A stretch of 64,000 nucleotides of DNA from Methanorbis furvi (GCF_032714615.1 NZ_JAWDKA010000002.1:1-64000), one strand, 5' to 3'. Shown: positions 8,593-17,155, counted from the stretch's first letter. A program made the numbers and translations. The notes: generated by a model not told the origin, from the letters alone.

Positions 8593-9383
8593 TTCTTGAG
8601 ATGTTTGGCTGCTTCTTCGACCGAGACATCTTTTAGGACGATGTCGGAGACTGCGGAGGTGATGCCGACGATGTCTTTGTGCTGGAAAATGTTTCTTCCA
8701 ATGGAGACTCCTCTGCCTCCTGCGTCCAGTGAGTCGCGGACCATCTGGAGCATTTCAAGGTCAGAGCTCATTTTTGGTCCGCCGGCGATGACGACCGGAA
8801 TCTGGGCTCCTGTTACGACTTCTCTGAAGGTGTCGATGTCGCCGGTGTAGCTGGTTTTGACAAGGTCAGCTCCAAGCTCTGCGGCAACGCGGGCACAGGT
8901 TTTGAGTGCGTCGACGTCGAATGGGTCTTTGATGTTTTTGCCGCGGGGGTAGACCATTGCAAGGAGCGGCATTCCCCACTGCTGGCATTTGCGGGAGATT
9001 TCTCCGGCGCAGCGGATCATCTCAGGTTCGGTGTCGGCACCGAGGTTGATGTGAATGGAGACTGCGTCGGCTCCAAGGGTGAGGGCTTCTTCAACAGTTG
9101 TGACGATGACGCGGGAGTTTGGGTCGCAGCCAAGGCCGGTGCCTGCGGAGAGGTGGACGACGAGTCCGATATCTTTTCCTGAAGTGCGGTGGCCGTAGGG
9201 TACCATGCCTTTGTGCATCAGAACAGCGGTTGCGCCGCCGAGGGAGATTTTATTGATGGTGTCCCGCATGTCTACGAGACCGGGGATGGGCCCCATGGAG
9301 ATTCCATGATCCAGTGGGACTACGACAACTCTTCCGGAGTTGCGGTCTATGACTCTTTCCATACGGATTTGTTTTCCGAACAT
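8589..9383 (-). CDS. aroA': 2-amino-3,7-dideoxy-D-threo-hept-6-ulosonate (ADTH) synthase
   Basis: A class I aldolase-fold enzyme (264 aa) that condenses aspartate semialdehyde with a deoxy-ketohexose phosphate to start the archaeal aromatic pathway without DAHP. Visible features are VPLDHGISMGPIPG (about residues 21-34), the LHKG-like MHKGMVPYG segment, MVYPRG, DLVKTSYTGD with the expected Schiff-base lysine, and a phosphate-binding VVIAGGPKM and GGRGVSIGRNIFQH near the C-terminus. A relative makes fructose-1,6-bisphosphate, but the adjacent 3-dehydroquinate synthase II points to ADTH synthase. It heads the operon; a 17-bp palindrome lies immediately before its ATG. Confidence 0.93.
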   Translation of the reverse strand: MFGKQIRMERVIDRNSGRVVVVPLDHGISMGPIPGLVDMRDTINKISLGGATAVLMHKGMVPYGHRTSGKDIGLVVHLSAGTGLGCDPNSRVIVTTVEEALTLGADAVSIHINLGADTEPEMIRCAGEISRKCQQWGMPLLAMVYPRGKNIKDPFDVDALKTCARVAAELGADLVKTSYTGDIDTFREVVTGAQIPVVIAGGPKMSSDLEMLQMVRDSLDAGGRGVSIGRNIFQHKDIVGITSAVSDIVLKDVSVEEAAKHLKK

Positions 9384-9385
9384 GT

Positions 9386-9402
9386 GTGCTAAGTGTTAGC
9401 AC
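9386..9402. promoter_or_regulatory. perfect 7-bp-arm palindrome at the start of the shikimate operon
   Basis: GTGCTAA-GTG-TTAGCAC lies two bases upstream of the ATG of the first operon gene (ATG complement at 9381-9383). A weak TATA-like AGCTTAAT follows further upstream (about 9414-9421 on the minus strand), which would put the transcription start close to the palindrome. That arrangement suits a repressor site or an RNA hairpin hiding the start codon. Confidence 0.5.
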
Positions 9403-9529
9403 GGGACGCACATTAAGCTTTGTGTTTGGTTGGTTTTTTTCTGCGATGGGTGGCGGTATTCGTTTTTTTGGAGGCTATGTGTTTTGTTTGGAGTGGGGTG
9501 CTACTATTCTGTGACATGCGGCTTTGCTT

Positions 9530-9610
9530 GGAGTAACCACGTGGCGCATGCCTTCGGCCTGCGATTTCAGTGAAGCTCCGTGAAATTTCCGTGCATTCCG
9601 TGGTTACCCT
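9530..9610. repeat. half-length palindromic repeat (family A relative, GTAACCAC ends)
   Basis: This unit begins with AGTAACCACG, contains GCATGCCTTCGGCCTGCGATTT, and ends with GCTCCGTGAAATTTCCGTG and GTGGTTACCC. The outer GTAACCAC/GTGGTTAC ends are inverted. A close relative is at 18667-18753. The remainder of the divergent gap (9403-9529 and 9611-9809) shows no other gene; the rlmE promoter must lie in its right part. Confidence 0.7.
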
Positions 9611-9809
9611 AAGTGAGGCCACTCTCTCCCTCCACCCGCTTACATTTTTTTCATGTTGTTTTGTGTTTCAAAAAATATCACCGCACAACTCCTATCCCAA
9701 AAACGAATCCTGCCGAAGTTCATGAACACGTTTGGAGCAAACTCGGCTGAACCGGCTACATTATATTTCTTCAATACGCTATAATAATACACAAACGGAG
9801 GCAGCCGCA

Positions 9810-10424
9810 ATGGGGTCGCAGTGGACAAAAGATAAAATATACAAAAAATCTGTGCGTGACGGCTATCGTGCCCGGTCCGCCTACAAACTCATCGATATCA
9901 ACGAACGGTTCAACATCATCCGCCGCTCCGACAACGTCGTCGACCTTGGCGCCGCTCCCGGCAGCTGGCTCCAGGTCCTCCGCACCATGACCGACGGCCA
10001 GCTGCTTGGTGTCGACCTCAACCCCATCGTCCCCATGGAAAACGTCATCACCGTCACCGGCGACTTCACCGCCCCTGACATCCAGCAAAAAATTCTCGAA
10101 CTCATGCCGCTCGTCAACGTCGTCGTCTGCGACGCCTCTCCTCACCTCTCCGGTGCCAAAGCTTATGATCAGGCACGCATCATGGCACTCAACGAAGAAG
10201 CCCTCCGTCTCACCGAAAAACTTCTCAAACAGGGCGGCAACTTTGTCATGAAATCCTTTCAGGGCGTTGACTTCAACGAACTCGTTGACCTTGTCAAAGA
10301 GCGTTTCTACTCAGTCAAAGTAATCAGATCCACTGCCACCCGCAGAGGGAGCACCGAGTGCTACATCATTGCAAAGAACTTTATCGGAGATGCTGATGAT
10401 GACCGGAAACAAACCACTGAATGA
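9810..10424 (+). CDS. rlmE: 23S rRNA 2'-O-ribose methyltransferase RlmE/FtsJ
   Basis: A SAM-dependent methyltransferase of the RrmJ/FtsJ family that methylates ribose 2'-OH of rRNA. The 204-residue protein starts at the ATG with a GGAGG site eight bases upstream (9797-9801); an upstream in-frame ATG at 9732 is rejected. It contains RSAYKLIDI (first catalytic lysine of the K-D-K-E tetrad), the SAM motif VDLGAAPGSWLQV, the VVCDASPHLSG segment with the catalytic aspartate, GGNFVMKSFQG with the second lysine, and STECYIIAK with the glutamate. No extra C-terminal domain is present. Its end overlaps the moaA start. Confidence 0.94.
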   Translation: MGSQWTKDKIYKKSVRDGYRARSAYKLIDINERFNIIRRSDNVVDLGAAPGSWLQVLRTMTDGQLLGVDLNPIVPMENVITVTGDFTAPDIQQKILELMPLVNVVVCDASPHLSGAKAYDQARIMALNEEALRLTEKLLKQGGNFVMKSFQGVDFNELVDLVKERFYSVKVIRSTATRRGSTECYIIAKNFIGDADDDRKQTTE

Positions 10425-11373
10425 CGATATCCTCACCGACACCTACGGCCGGACCATCTCCAACGTGAGAATCGCCCTCACCAACGCCTGCAACCTCAGA
10501 TGCATCTACTGCCACCACGAAGGCGAGGAGATCAACGGCTGCACGGTAGACAACAGCCGTGCCCAGATGACCAAAGAAGAGATCGCCGAACTCATCGGCG
10601 TTTTTACCGAACTTGGCGTCACCACCCTCAAACTCACCGGCGGCGAACCAACCCTGCGGCCTGACCTCCTTGACATCATCAGATCCATTCCTCCAGACGT
10701 TGAGTCCTCCATGACCACCAACGGCACACTTCTTGCAAAAATGGCAAAGGATCTCAAAGCCGCCGGACTCTCGCGGGTCAACGTCAGCCTTGACACCATG
10801 CGCCGCGACCGGTACCTGAAAATAACCGGCCGTGACCTGCTGCCTGACGTTCTTGCCGGAATCGAGGCCGCACTTGACGCAGGACTCATTCCGGTAAAAC
10901 TCAACATGGTCATACTCAAAGGTATCAATGACGATGAAGTTGAAGATTTCCTCTCCTATGTCAGAAACCGGAAAAATCTCATACTTCAGATCATCGAACT
11001 CATGGACGTCAATGGATGGGCTGATCACATCGACCATGTCGACGACGTCATCAGAGGTGACGCAGAAATTGTCGGTGACTTAGAAAAAAGCATCGCTGAA
11101 AAGTCCACCCAGATTATCACCCGAAGAATGCACCACCGCAGAAAATACTGTCTTGACGGTGCCGAGGTTGAAGTGGTGCGCCCGATGCACAATCTTGAGT
11201 TCTGCGCAAACTGTAACCGGCTCCGTGTCACTTCAGACGGCAAACTCAAACCATGTCTGCTCCGTTCCGACAACGAAGTGGACATACGCGGTCTCCATGG
11301 CGATGAACTGAAGGCAGCGATTGCAAAAGCAGTTCAACACCGCTCACCGTATTTCACCCAGAATACAGAATGA
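10396..11373 (+). CDS. moaA: GTP 3',8-cyclase (molybdenum/tungsten cofactor biosynthesis)
   Basis: A radical SAM enzyme that starts molybdopterin synthesis by rearranging GTP. The N-terminal cluster site is CNLRCIYC (CX3CX2C), followed by KLTGGEPTLRPDL. A second C-terminal cluster site appears as CANCNRLRVTSDGKLKPC (CX2CX13C), as in MoaA. The usual C-terminal GG tail is absent; the protein ends in NTE, which is common in shorter archaeal forms. Starts at 10390, 10396 and 10399 are possible; GGAG at 10386-10389 favours 10396 or 10399. Methanogens need the tungsten/molybdenum cofactor for formylmethanofuran dehydrogenase. The 3' end was copied into the spacer at 13316-13399. Confidence 0.92.
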   Translation: MMTGNKPLNDDILTDTYGRTISNVRIALTNACNLRCIYCHHEGEEINGCTVDNSRAQMTKEEIAELIGVFTELGVTTLKLTGGEPTLRPDLLDIIRSIPPDVESSMTTNGTLLAKMAKDLKAAGLSRVNVSLDTMRRDRYLKITGRDLLPDVLAGIEAALDAGLIPVKLNMVILKGINDDEVEDFLSYVRNRKNLILQIIELMDVNGWADHIDHVDDVIRGDAEIVGDLEKSIAEKSTQIITRRMHHRRKYCLDGAEVEVVRPMHNLEFCANCNRLRVTSDGKLKPCLLRSDNEVDIRGLHGDELKAAIAKAVQHRSPYFTQNTE

Positions 11374-11382
11374 TCTACTTTT

Positions 11383-11460
11383 TTTCTTTTTCTGAAGTAC
11401 TCAGTGCCAATTTCTATATACAAATACAGATAAAAATGTAATTATTAGTATTATGGGGGT
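11383..11460 (+). promoter_or_regulatory. T-rich moaA terminator and promoter of the first Cache lipoprotein
   Basis: The run CTTTTTTTCTTTTTC after moaA fits an archaeal oligo-T terminator. A TATA-like TTTCTATATA lies at 11411-11420, about 50 bp before the start codon, and a GGGGGT ribosome site at 11455-11460. The same layout is repeated before the second lipoprotein (TATA-like at 13441-13450). Confidence 0.6.
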
Positions 11461-11469
11461 AATAACATC

Positions 11470-13140
11470 ATGAAATACTTATTCAGTCTGATACTTGGTA
11501 TATGCCTTGTACTGTCAGTCTGTACTGCCGGCTGTGTCCTTCCCCTGCCGACACAGCAGTCCGATATACCAGACTACTATGCCGAACAGGTGGAGCTCGC
11601 ACACAAATTTGCTCTTGGTATCAGCAATGACACCTCCGTTCTTGGCAATGCTCTCATTTCCGCGATAGAGTATCAGTCAAACTTTTCTGCTGACAGTCCC
11701 GAGGTTTTGGAAAGCCTCCGCGACTTGTATATGCACAACCCAAGTGCCACGTCCATCTATCGGGTAAACGTCGACAACGTTGTGGTAGCCGCAGTTCCTG
11801 AATCTGCATCGCACCGTGTTGGTTATCAGATACCTCTCCTGGAATTTGATCCGTTCAACCTTGCATACCCCATATATCACAGCACCTATGTACGAGAAAG
11901 TACCGGCGAAACTCATCTGTTGTTCTGCGTTCCGGTGTACACCAGTGATGGAATCTATGACGGGTTCCTCTGTTATGTCATTGACCCCAAGTCCAAAGTA
12001 CTCGTCGTCCCGTCTCGTTCAGTGATACCACGTGAAGGAGTTATTGTGATGGTTTTGGATGAGAACGGGGATGTTTTGTACGCTGACAACACCAAACGGA
12101 TTGGACAGAATGCAATTTTGAATGCACAGATCGCAGGTGAAAACGAAACGGCTGCTGTAATAAAAGAGATGCTCTTGACACAAAACGGCACTGCAACCTA
12201 CACCGCTTACAGCTTCAGCAACATGAAGTATATCACTATTGCCGTTGCATGGGAAACTCTTGAGACGAGATCAGGACCTCTCACCATCGCGGTCGGCAAA
12301 CCCATCACCGATTATCAGACTGTCGTGCGTCCTTCGTCAAGCACCGACGAGACACTCGAAGAGTTTGTCCAGTCCGCGTATCTGTATGCGGTCAAATACG
12401 GCAAAAATGCAGCGATTGAAGCCTTCAATGATCCTAAGAGTCAGTTTGTTACTCAGCAGTACACCATCTCTGCAATTGATATCAACGGCACCATCCTTGC
12501 AAATCCGATGCTCCCGGGCGACGTCGGCGTGAACTTGATCGCCAACACAGACGTAAACGGTGTCCCAATTGTTAAAACACTGGTTCAGCGGGCAAAACAG
12601 GGAGGAGGGTATGCCCTGTATCTCCATCCTGACCCGATGGATAATCAGGAGATGAAGGTGAAACGTTCGTATGTCATGCCGGTTGATGAAAACTGGTTCA
12701 TTGTTGCCGGTATCTACACAGATACTGACGAAAAGTACGTGGATCACCAGCTTCAGAATGCCATGGTTGCGTACACCCGCCATGTTGCCCAGTACGCTCA
12801 GACTTACGGCAAGGATGCAGCAATTGATGCATTGAACACGCCGAACGGTCTGTTCTACTCTGAAGATATCAGGCTTGTTGCGGTCGACTCCGCAGGCACC
12901 ATCCTCGCCCGTCCCTACAATCCCGAGCTGATCGGCAACAGTCTCCTTGGCGCCACTGATATCTACGGTTCATCGCTCGGCCGTGATCTGGTGGTGCTGG
13001 CGAACTCGGGCGGCGGCATGATATATCAGTATTATCCAAACCGGTACACCAATGAAAATCACATGACGCTCATGTATGTGCTGCCGATCGATGATACCTG
13101 GTTCCTTGCCTCAGGTATTACCATGAAGCAGGCACCCTGA
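11470..13140 (+). CDS. secreted lipoprotein with tandem Cache-type sensor domains
   Basis: A 556-residue cell-surface lipoprotein. Residues 1-22 are a signal peptide ending in a lipobox (CTAGC, lipid-carrying Cys22). Residues about 35-285 form a double-Cache-like extracellular region. Two further repeats of a single-Cache type follow at about 296-420 and 432-556; each has a YAVKYGKNAAIEAFND-like helix, a DINGTILA or DSAGTILA strand, an RAKQGGGY or NSGGGMIYQY segment and a final VDENWFIVAG or IDDTWFLASG strand. Cache domains bind small ligands outside the cell, but there is no transmembrane segment or signalling domain, so it may work as a binding lipoprotein or with a partner. Paralogue of the next gene. 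Confidence 0.88.
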   Translation: MKYLFSLILGICLVLSVCTAGCVLPLPTQQSDIPDYYAEQVELAHKFALGISNDTSVLGNALISAIEYQSNFSADSPEVLESLRDLYMHNPSATSIYRVNVDNVVVAAVPESASHRVGYQIPLLEFDPFNLAYPIYHSTYVRESTGETHLLFCVPVYTSDGIYDGFLCYVIDPKSKVLVVPSRSVIPREGVIVMVLDENGDVLYADNTKRIGQNAILNAQIAGENETAAVIKEMLLTQNGTATYTAYSFSNMKYITIAVAWETLETRSGPLTIAVGKPITDYQTVVRPSSSTDETLEEFVQSAYLYAVKYGKNAAIEAFNDPKSQFVTQQYTISAIDINGTILANPMLPGDVGVNLIANTDVNGVPIVKTLVQRAKQGGGYALYLHPDPMDNQEMKVKRSYVMPVDENWFIVAGIYTDTDEKYVDHQLQNAMVAYTRHVAQYAQTYGKDAAIDALNTPNGLFYSEDIRLVAVDSAGTILARPYNPELIGNSLLGATDIYGSSLGRDLVVLANSGGGMIYQYYPNRYTNENHMTLMYVLPIDDTWFLASGITMKQAP

Positions 13141-13230
13141 CGTGCGGGGTTCCTGGCTTCCATTATTTTTCGTAGTATCTGTCTATTTTCATGACCGATT
13201 TTGCTTTCATGTGGTTGAATATATACCCCA

Positions 13231-13315
13231 ATGAACGACTCAGAAATACTGATGAATCCAGGCGATCTGGTACAGTTCCTGAAAAAAAGATCCTGTTGAA
13301 TTTACCAAAAAAGAT
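13231..13315 (+). pseudogene. glnA 5' fragment, frameshifted (duplication relic)
   Basis: This matches the first codons of the glutamine synthetase at 15280 (MNDSEILMNPxDLVQFLKK). An extra A in the lysine run shifts the frame and gives a stop after about 22 codons. The 5' flank back to the end of the first lipoprotein also matches the flank of glnA. The match ends near 13315, where moaA-like sequence begins. Confidence 0.9.
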
Positions 13316-13399
13316 AACGGTCTGCACGACGATGAGCTGAAGACAGTTATTGCCAAAAAAATTCAGCACCGTCTCCTATATTTCACTCAGAAATTATAA
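13316..13399 (+). pseudogene. moaA 3' fragment (duplication relic)
   Basis: Read in frame this gives NGLHDDELKTVIAKKIQH and a YFTQ ending before a TAA. It aligns with the last 28 codons of moaA (RGLHGDELKAAIAKAVQH...YFTQ). It is followed by a T-rich tract and TATA-like element matching those downstream of moaA. It has no start of its own. Confidence 0.9.
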
Positions 13400-13497
13400 T
13401 TATCATCTTTTTTTCTCACTCAAAAATACCCGGTGCCAATTACTATATAGAACCACAACCAATGAGATAAATATTATCATTGGGGGTAAATAACGGC

Positions 13498-15165
13498 ATG
13501 AAATATCTGATATATCTGGTGCTTGGCATCTGTATGATACTGTCAGTCTGCATGGCAGGCTGCATTTTTCCTCTACCGTCAGACCAGTCTGACAAACCAA
13601 GCGATTATACTGAACAGATAGAGCTCGTGCACACATTTGTTCAAAGCGTCGGCAATGATATCACCGCGCTTGGCAGTTCCCTCTTTGCCGAAGCAGACTA
13701 TCAGGCTGATTTTGCTGCCGACAGCCCTGAAATCGCCGCCAGTCTCAGTAACTTGTATGTACATAGTCCCAGCTCCTTGTCCGTGTACCGAATCACTGCT
13801 GACAACGTCGTGGCTGCCGCCGCTCCCAAAACTGCAATGTTTCCGGTAGGCTATCAGATACCCTCACTGGAATTTGACCCGCAAAATTTTTCCTATCCGG
13901 CATATCAGAATATTTGCCAGAGAGACACCGGTGAATTCCAGATGTCTGTCATAGTTCCGGTCTACACCAGAAACGGATCCTACGATGGTTTCCTCTGGTA
14001 TTTCCTTGATCCTATGTCCAAAATACTTGTCATTCCGGCACGTTCAGAGTTGCCGCGTGACGAGGTTTTTGCCATGATTATGGATGAAAATGGTGTTGTT
14101 CTCTTCTCTGATGATTCCAAAGACATCGGACGAAATGCAATTTCGATGGCATATGCATCCGGTCAGTATGAAACGGCTGCCGTGCTTGAGAAAATGATCT
14201 CCACCAAAAATGGTACTGCGACCTACTCCACCTACAGTTATGGCAGTTTGAGGTACATCACCCTTGCCGCGGCATGGGATACGCTTGAAACAAGGGTTGG
14301 TCCCCTCACCGTCGTGGTCGGCATACAAACTGCTGAACGACAGCTTGTTCCAAGTCCCACGTCAAACACAGACAAAACCCTCGAAGAATTTGTCCAGTCC
14401 GCATATCTGTATGCGGTCAAAAACGGCAAAGATGCAACACTCGCCGCCATCAATGATCCGAACGGTCAGTTTGTTACAAAAGAGTACGCCATCACCGCAA
14501 TCGACATCAACGGAACTCTCCTTGCAAGCGCAATGATGCCTGGCGATATCGGCGAAAATCTGATCGCTGACACGGATGGAAACGGTGTTCCAACCATTCG
14601 GACGCTGGTTCAGCGGGCAAAACAGGGAGGGGGCTATGGAATGTATCTCTGCCCCAACCATATGCAAAATCAGGAGATCGAGGTAAAACTCTCCTATGTC
14701 GTGCCGATTGATGACACCTGGTTCGTTTCTGCCGGCAGCTATATGAAGGAAAAAGCAAGGTACGTGGATCCGGAGCTTAATAATGCCATGATTGAGTACA
14801 CCCGCCAGGTTGCCCAGTATGCTGCTGTCAACGGTAAAGATGCGACAATTACGGCACTGAATACTCCGAACGGCCCGTTTTACTCTGAAAATATCCGGCT
14901 TATTGCGATTAACTCCACAGGTATCGTTCTTGCCCGTCCTTACGACACGGAGCTTATCGGCAACGATGCCGCGGCCGCTGTCGATATCTACGGCGGATCA
15001 TTTGGCCGCGACCTGATGGTGCTGGGAAACTCAGGCGGCGGTATGGTGTATGAATATTATCCCAACCGGTACACCGGCGAAAATGATATAACACTTATGT
15101 ATGTTCTGCCGATTGATGACACCTGGTTCCTTGCATCAGGCATCACCATCACTGCAGAGTCCTGA
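13498..15165 (+). CDS. secreted lipoprotein with tandem Cache-type domains (paralogue)
   Basis: A 555-residue paralogue of the preceding lipoprotein with the same plan: signal peptide with lipobox CMAGC (Cys22), double-Cache-like region to about residue 290, and two single-Cache repeats ending in IDDTWFVSAG and IDDTWFLASG. The start is the ATG at 13498, because it carries the same GGGGGTAA ribosome site and spacing as the paralogue; an in-frame TTG at 13480 lies ahead of that site. Sequence divergence is clearly greater in the N-terminal ligand-binding part than in the C-terminal repeats, which suggests that the binding specificity has changed since duplication. Flanks show that it arose by tandem duplication. 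Confidence 0.88.
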   Translation: MKYLIYLVLGICMILSVCMAGCIFPLPSDQSDKPSDYTEQIELVHTFVQSVGNDITALGSSLFAEADYQADFAADSPEIAASLSNLYVHSPSSLSVYRITADNVVAAAAPKTAMFPVGYQIPSLEFDPQNFSYPAYQNICQRDTGEFQMSVIVPVYTRNGSYDGFLWYFLDPMSKILVIPARSELPRDEVFAMIMDENGVVLFSDDSKDIGRNAISMAYASGQYETAAVLEKMISTKNGTATYSTYSYGSLRYITLAAAWDTLETRVGPLTVVVGIQTAERQLVPSPTSNTDKTLEEFVQSAYLYAVKNGKDATLAAINDPNGQFVTKEYAITAIDINGTLLASAMMPGDIGENLIADTDGNGVPTIRTLVQRAKQGGGYGMYLCPNHMQNQEIEVKLSYVVPIDDTWFVSAGSYMKEKARYVDPELNNAMIEYTRQVAQYAAVNGKDATITALNTPNGPFYSENIRLIAINSTGIVLARPYDTELIGNDAAAAVDIYGGSFGRDLMVLGNSGGGMVYEYYPNRYTGENDITLMYVLPIDDTWFLASGITITAES

Positions 15166-15279
15166 CGTGCGGGGTCATCACCCCTCACTATTTTTTTCGA
15201 CAGTATCTGCCTTTTTTCATGACCGGTTTCACTTTCACATGGTTGAATATTTATGTCGTCCCTTCGAATATTTACCCCA

Positions 15280-16782
15280 ATGAACGACTCAGAAATACTG
15301 ATGAATCCAAGTGATCTGGTACAGTTCCTGAAAAAAGATCCTGTTGAATTTACCAAAGAAGATATCATCCGTTTCTGTGAGGAAATGGCCATTGAGATGG
15401 TGAATTTCCGGTATGTTGCCGGCGACGGAAAACTGAAGACGCTGAATTTTGTCATCTCATCTAAAGAGTATCTGGATACTATCCTTTCGGATGGAGAGCG
15501 TGTTGACGGCAGCAATATTTTTCCGTTTATCGAGGCAGGCAGCTCCGACCTCTACGTTGTTCCGCGTTACAGCACTGCATTTATGGATCCGTTTGCAGAG
15601 GTGCCGACGCTTGATATCCTCTGTTCCTATTATGATAATCAGGGCAGACCTCTTGCTTCGTCACCTGAGTACATCCTCCGCTGTGCCCGCGATGCGTTTA
15701 AGAAAAACACCGGCATGGACTTTAAGTGTCTCGGCGAGCTTGAGTATTATGTGATCTGTCCAGAGGATTCCCTGTATCCCGGCCTTGATCAGAAAGGGTA
15801 TCATGCGTCCGGTCCGTTCTGTAAGTTTGAGGAGATGCGGACCGAAGCCATGCTGATGGTCGCCCGTGCCGGCGGTAAAATCAAGTACGGCCACTCGGAA
15901 GTCGGCTGCTTCACCAAAGACGGTTACTACTATGAGCAGCATGAGATTGAGTTCCTGCCAACCGATCCGATCCTTGCGGTTGAGCAGATTGTGATTGCGA
16001 AGTGGGCGCTTCGGATGCTTGGATACAAGTATGGTGTTGAGGTTTCGTATGCACCAAAGATCACCGTCGGCAAAGCAGGTTCCGGTCTGCACTTCCACAT
16101 GCTTGCCGAAAAGAACGGCAAAAATATGATGGTAAAAGACGGCGCGCTTTCAGACATTGCCAAGCAGATGATTGCAGGCATTCTCGATGTCGGCGATGCG
16201 GTTACGGCGTTCGGCAATCCGATTCCAACTTCATATCTGAGACTTGTTCCGCATCAGGAGGCACCGACCTATATCTGCTGGGGCGACCGCAACCGGTCTG
16301 TTGTGGTCCGTGTGCCGCTCGGTTGGACTGGTTCAACTGATATGGCAGCTGAGGCAAACTTCGGTATCCACCGCAAGGCGAGCAAGGCGTCCAAGCAGAC
16401 GTTTGAGTACCGGGTTGCTGATGGTGCGGCAGATATTTATGAGACGGTCGCCTGCCTGATTGTTGGTGCGATGCATGGTCTTACTATGCCGGATGCGCTG
16501 GAACAGGCAAAGAAGCTGTATGCAAGCGGCAACATCTTCAACAAGGAGTATGCGGCGTTCCTGAAGACGTTAAAACAGCTTCCTGCTTCCTGCTCTGAGT
16601 CTGCAGATGTGCTTCTTGCAAAACGCGCACTGTTCGAGATGGATGGTATTTTCCCGGCAGGTGTGATTGATTCCCAGGCAAAGAAACTGAAGGCGTTTAA
16701 TGATAAGGGGCTCTCGGATAAGCTGCTCGGCAATACCAAGGCGTTTGCAGAGCTTGTTGCGCAGTACATCCACGTTGCCTGA
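15280..16782 (+). CDS. glnA: glutamine synthetase family protein
   Basis: It probably condenses ammonia with glutamate using ATP. The 500-residue protein has a beta-grasp N-terminal part and a catalytic barrel. Recognisable elements are the metal-site strand GELEYYV, EQHEIEFLP (metal/substrate), GSGLHFHM (ATP/metal), YLRLVPHQEAPTYICWGDRNRSVVVRVP (glutamate-flap region) and FEYRVADGAADIYETVACL (late metal site). These match the family, but several positions differ from classical GlnA, for example PTSY in place of VNSY, so a GS-like activity on another amine is not excluded. ATG 15280 is preferred because the relic copy at 13231 conserves it; ATG 15253 is the alternative. A TATA-like element just upstream suggests a leaderless mRNA. 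Confidence 0.85.
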   Translation: MNDSEILMNPSDLVQFLKKDPVEFTKEDIIRFCEEMAIEMVNFRYVAGDGKLKTLNFVISSKEYLDTILSDGERVDGSNIFPFIEAGSSDLYVVPRYSTAFMDPFAEVPTLDILCSYYDNQGRPLASSPEYILRCARDAFKKNTGMDFKCLGELEYYVICPEDSLYPGLDQKGYHASGPFCKFEEMRTEAMLMVARAGGKIKYGHSEVGCFTKDGYYYEQHEIEFLPTDPILAVEQIVIAKWALRMLGYKYGVEVSYAPKITVGKAGSGLHFHMLAEKNGKNMMVKDGALSDIAKQMIAGILDVGDAVTAFGNPIPTSYLRLVPHQEAPTYICWGDRNRSVVVRVPLGWTGSTDMAAEANFGIHRKASKASKQTFEYRVADGAADIYETVACLIVGAMHGLTMPDALEQAKKLYASGNIFNKEYAAFLKTLKQLPASCSESADVLLAKRALFEMDGIFPAGVIDSQAKKLKAFNDKGLSDKLLGNTKAFAELVAQYIHVA

Positions 16783-16810
16783 ATTTTTTCCTTTTCTTTT
16801 TTTTCGGGTT
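16783..16810 (+). terminator. oligo-T terminator after glnA
   Basis: The sequence ATTTTTTCCTTTTCTTTTTT starts immediately after the glnA stop codon. Runs of T are the known archaeal termination signal. Confidence 0.6.
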
Positions 16811-16834
16811 TTACCTATCGTTTCGCCGTTTTGT

Positions 16835-17004
16835 CGCTCCGCCCACGGAAAAGCGGAGCACACTGAATTTCGCTGAAAAAAACATCACGGAGCAGACGTG
16901 AACATCACAGAAATGAATTGTTTTGGATTCCGTGTTGTTCACGTCTACTCCGTGATATTTTTCTGTGAAATTTCTGTGTTTTCCGTTTTTCCGTGGGTGG
17001 TAGG
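16835..17004. repeat. palindromic repeat, family A copy 2
   Basis: The arms GCTCCGCCCACGG (16836-16848) and CCGTGGGTGG (16991-17000) enclose the core CACGGAGCAGACGTGAACA and its inverse, with the short loop about 16914-16930. This is the shortest full copy in the window. The rest of the gap to 17155 is AT-rich and shows no gene. Confidence 0.85.
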
Positions 17005-17155
17005 ACTTAATAGACGACGCTGTCACTTGCGAAATATTGATATGCGGTGAGAAAAACGCAAAAATCTCTTATGAATATTTTTATTTTTCTAATTTTTGTC
17101 ACTTTCCATCGATATTTATTACTGTGAAACTGATGTTTTGGTACAGTGATTGCTT

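Noticed and set aside
13163-13369. 68-codon minus-strand frame in the lipoprotein spacer
   Set aside because: It runs antisense through the glnA/moaA relic; the relic explains the sequence.
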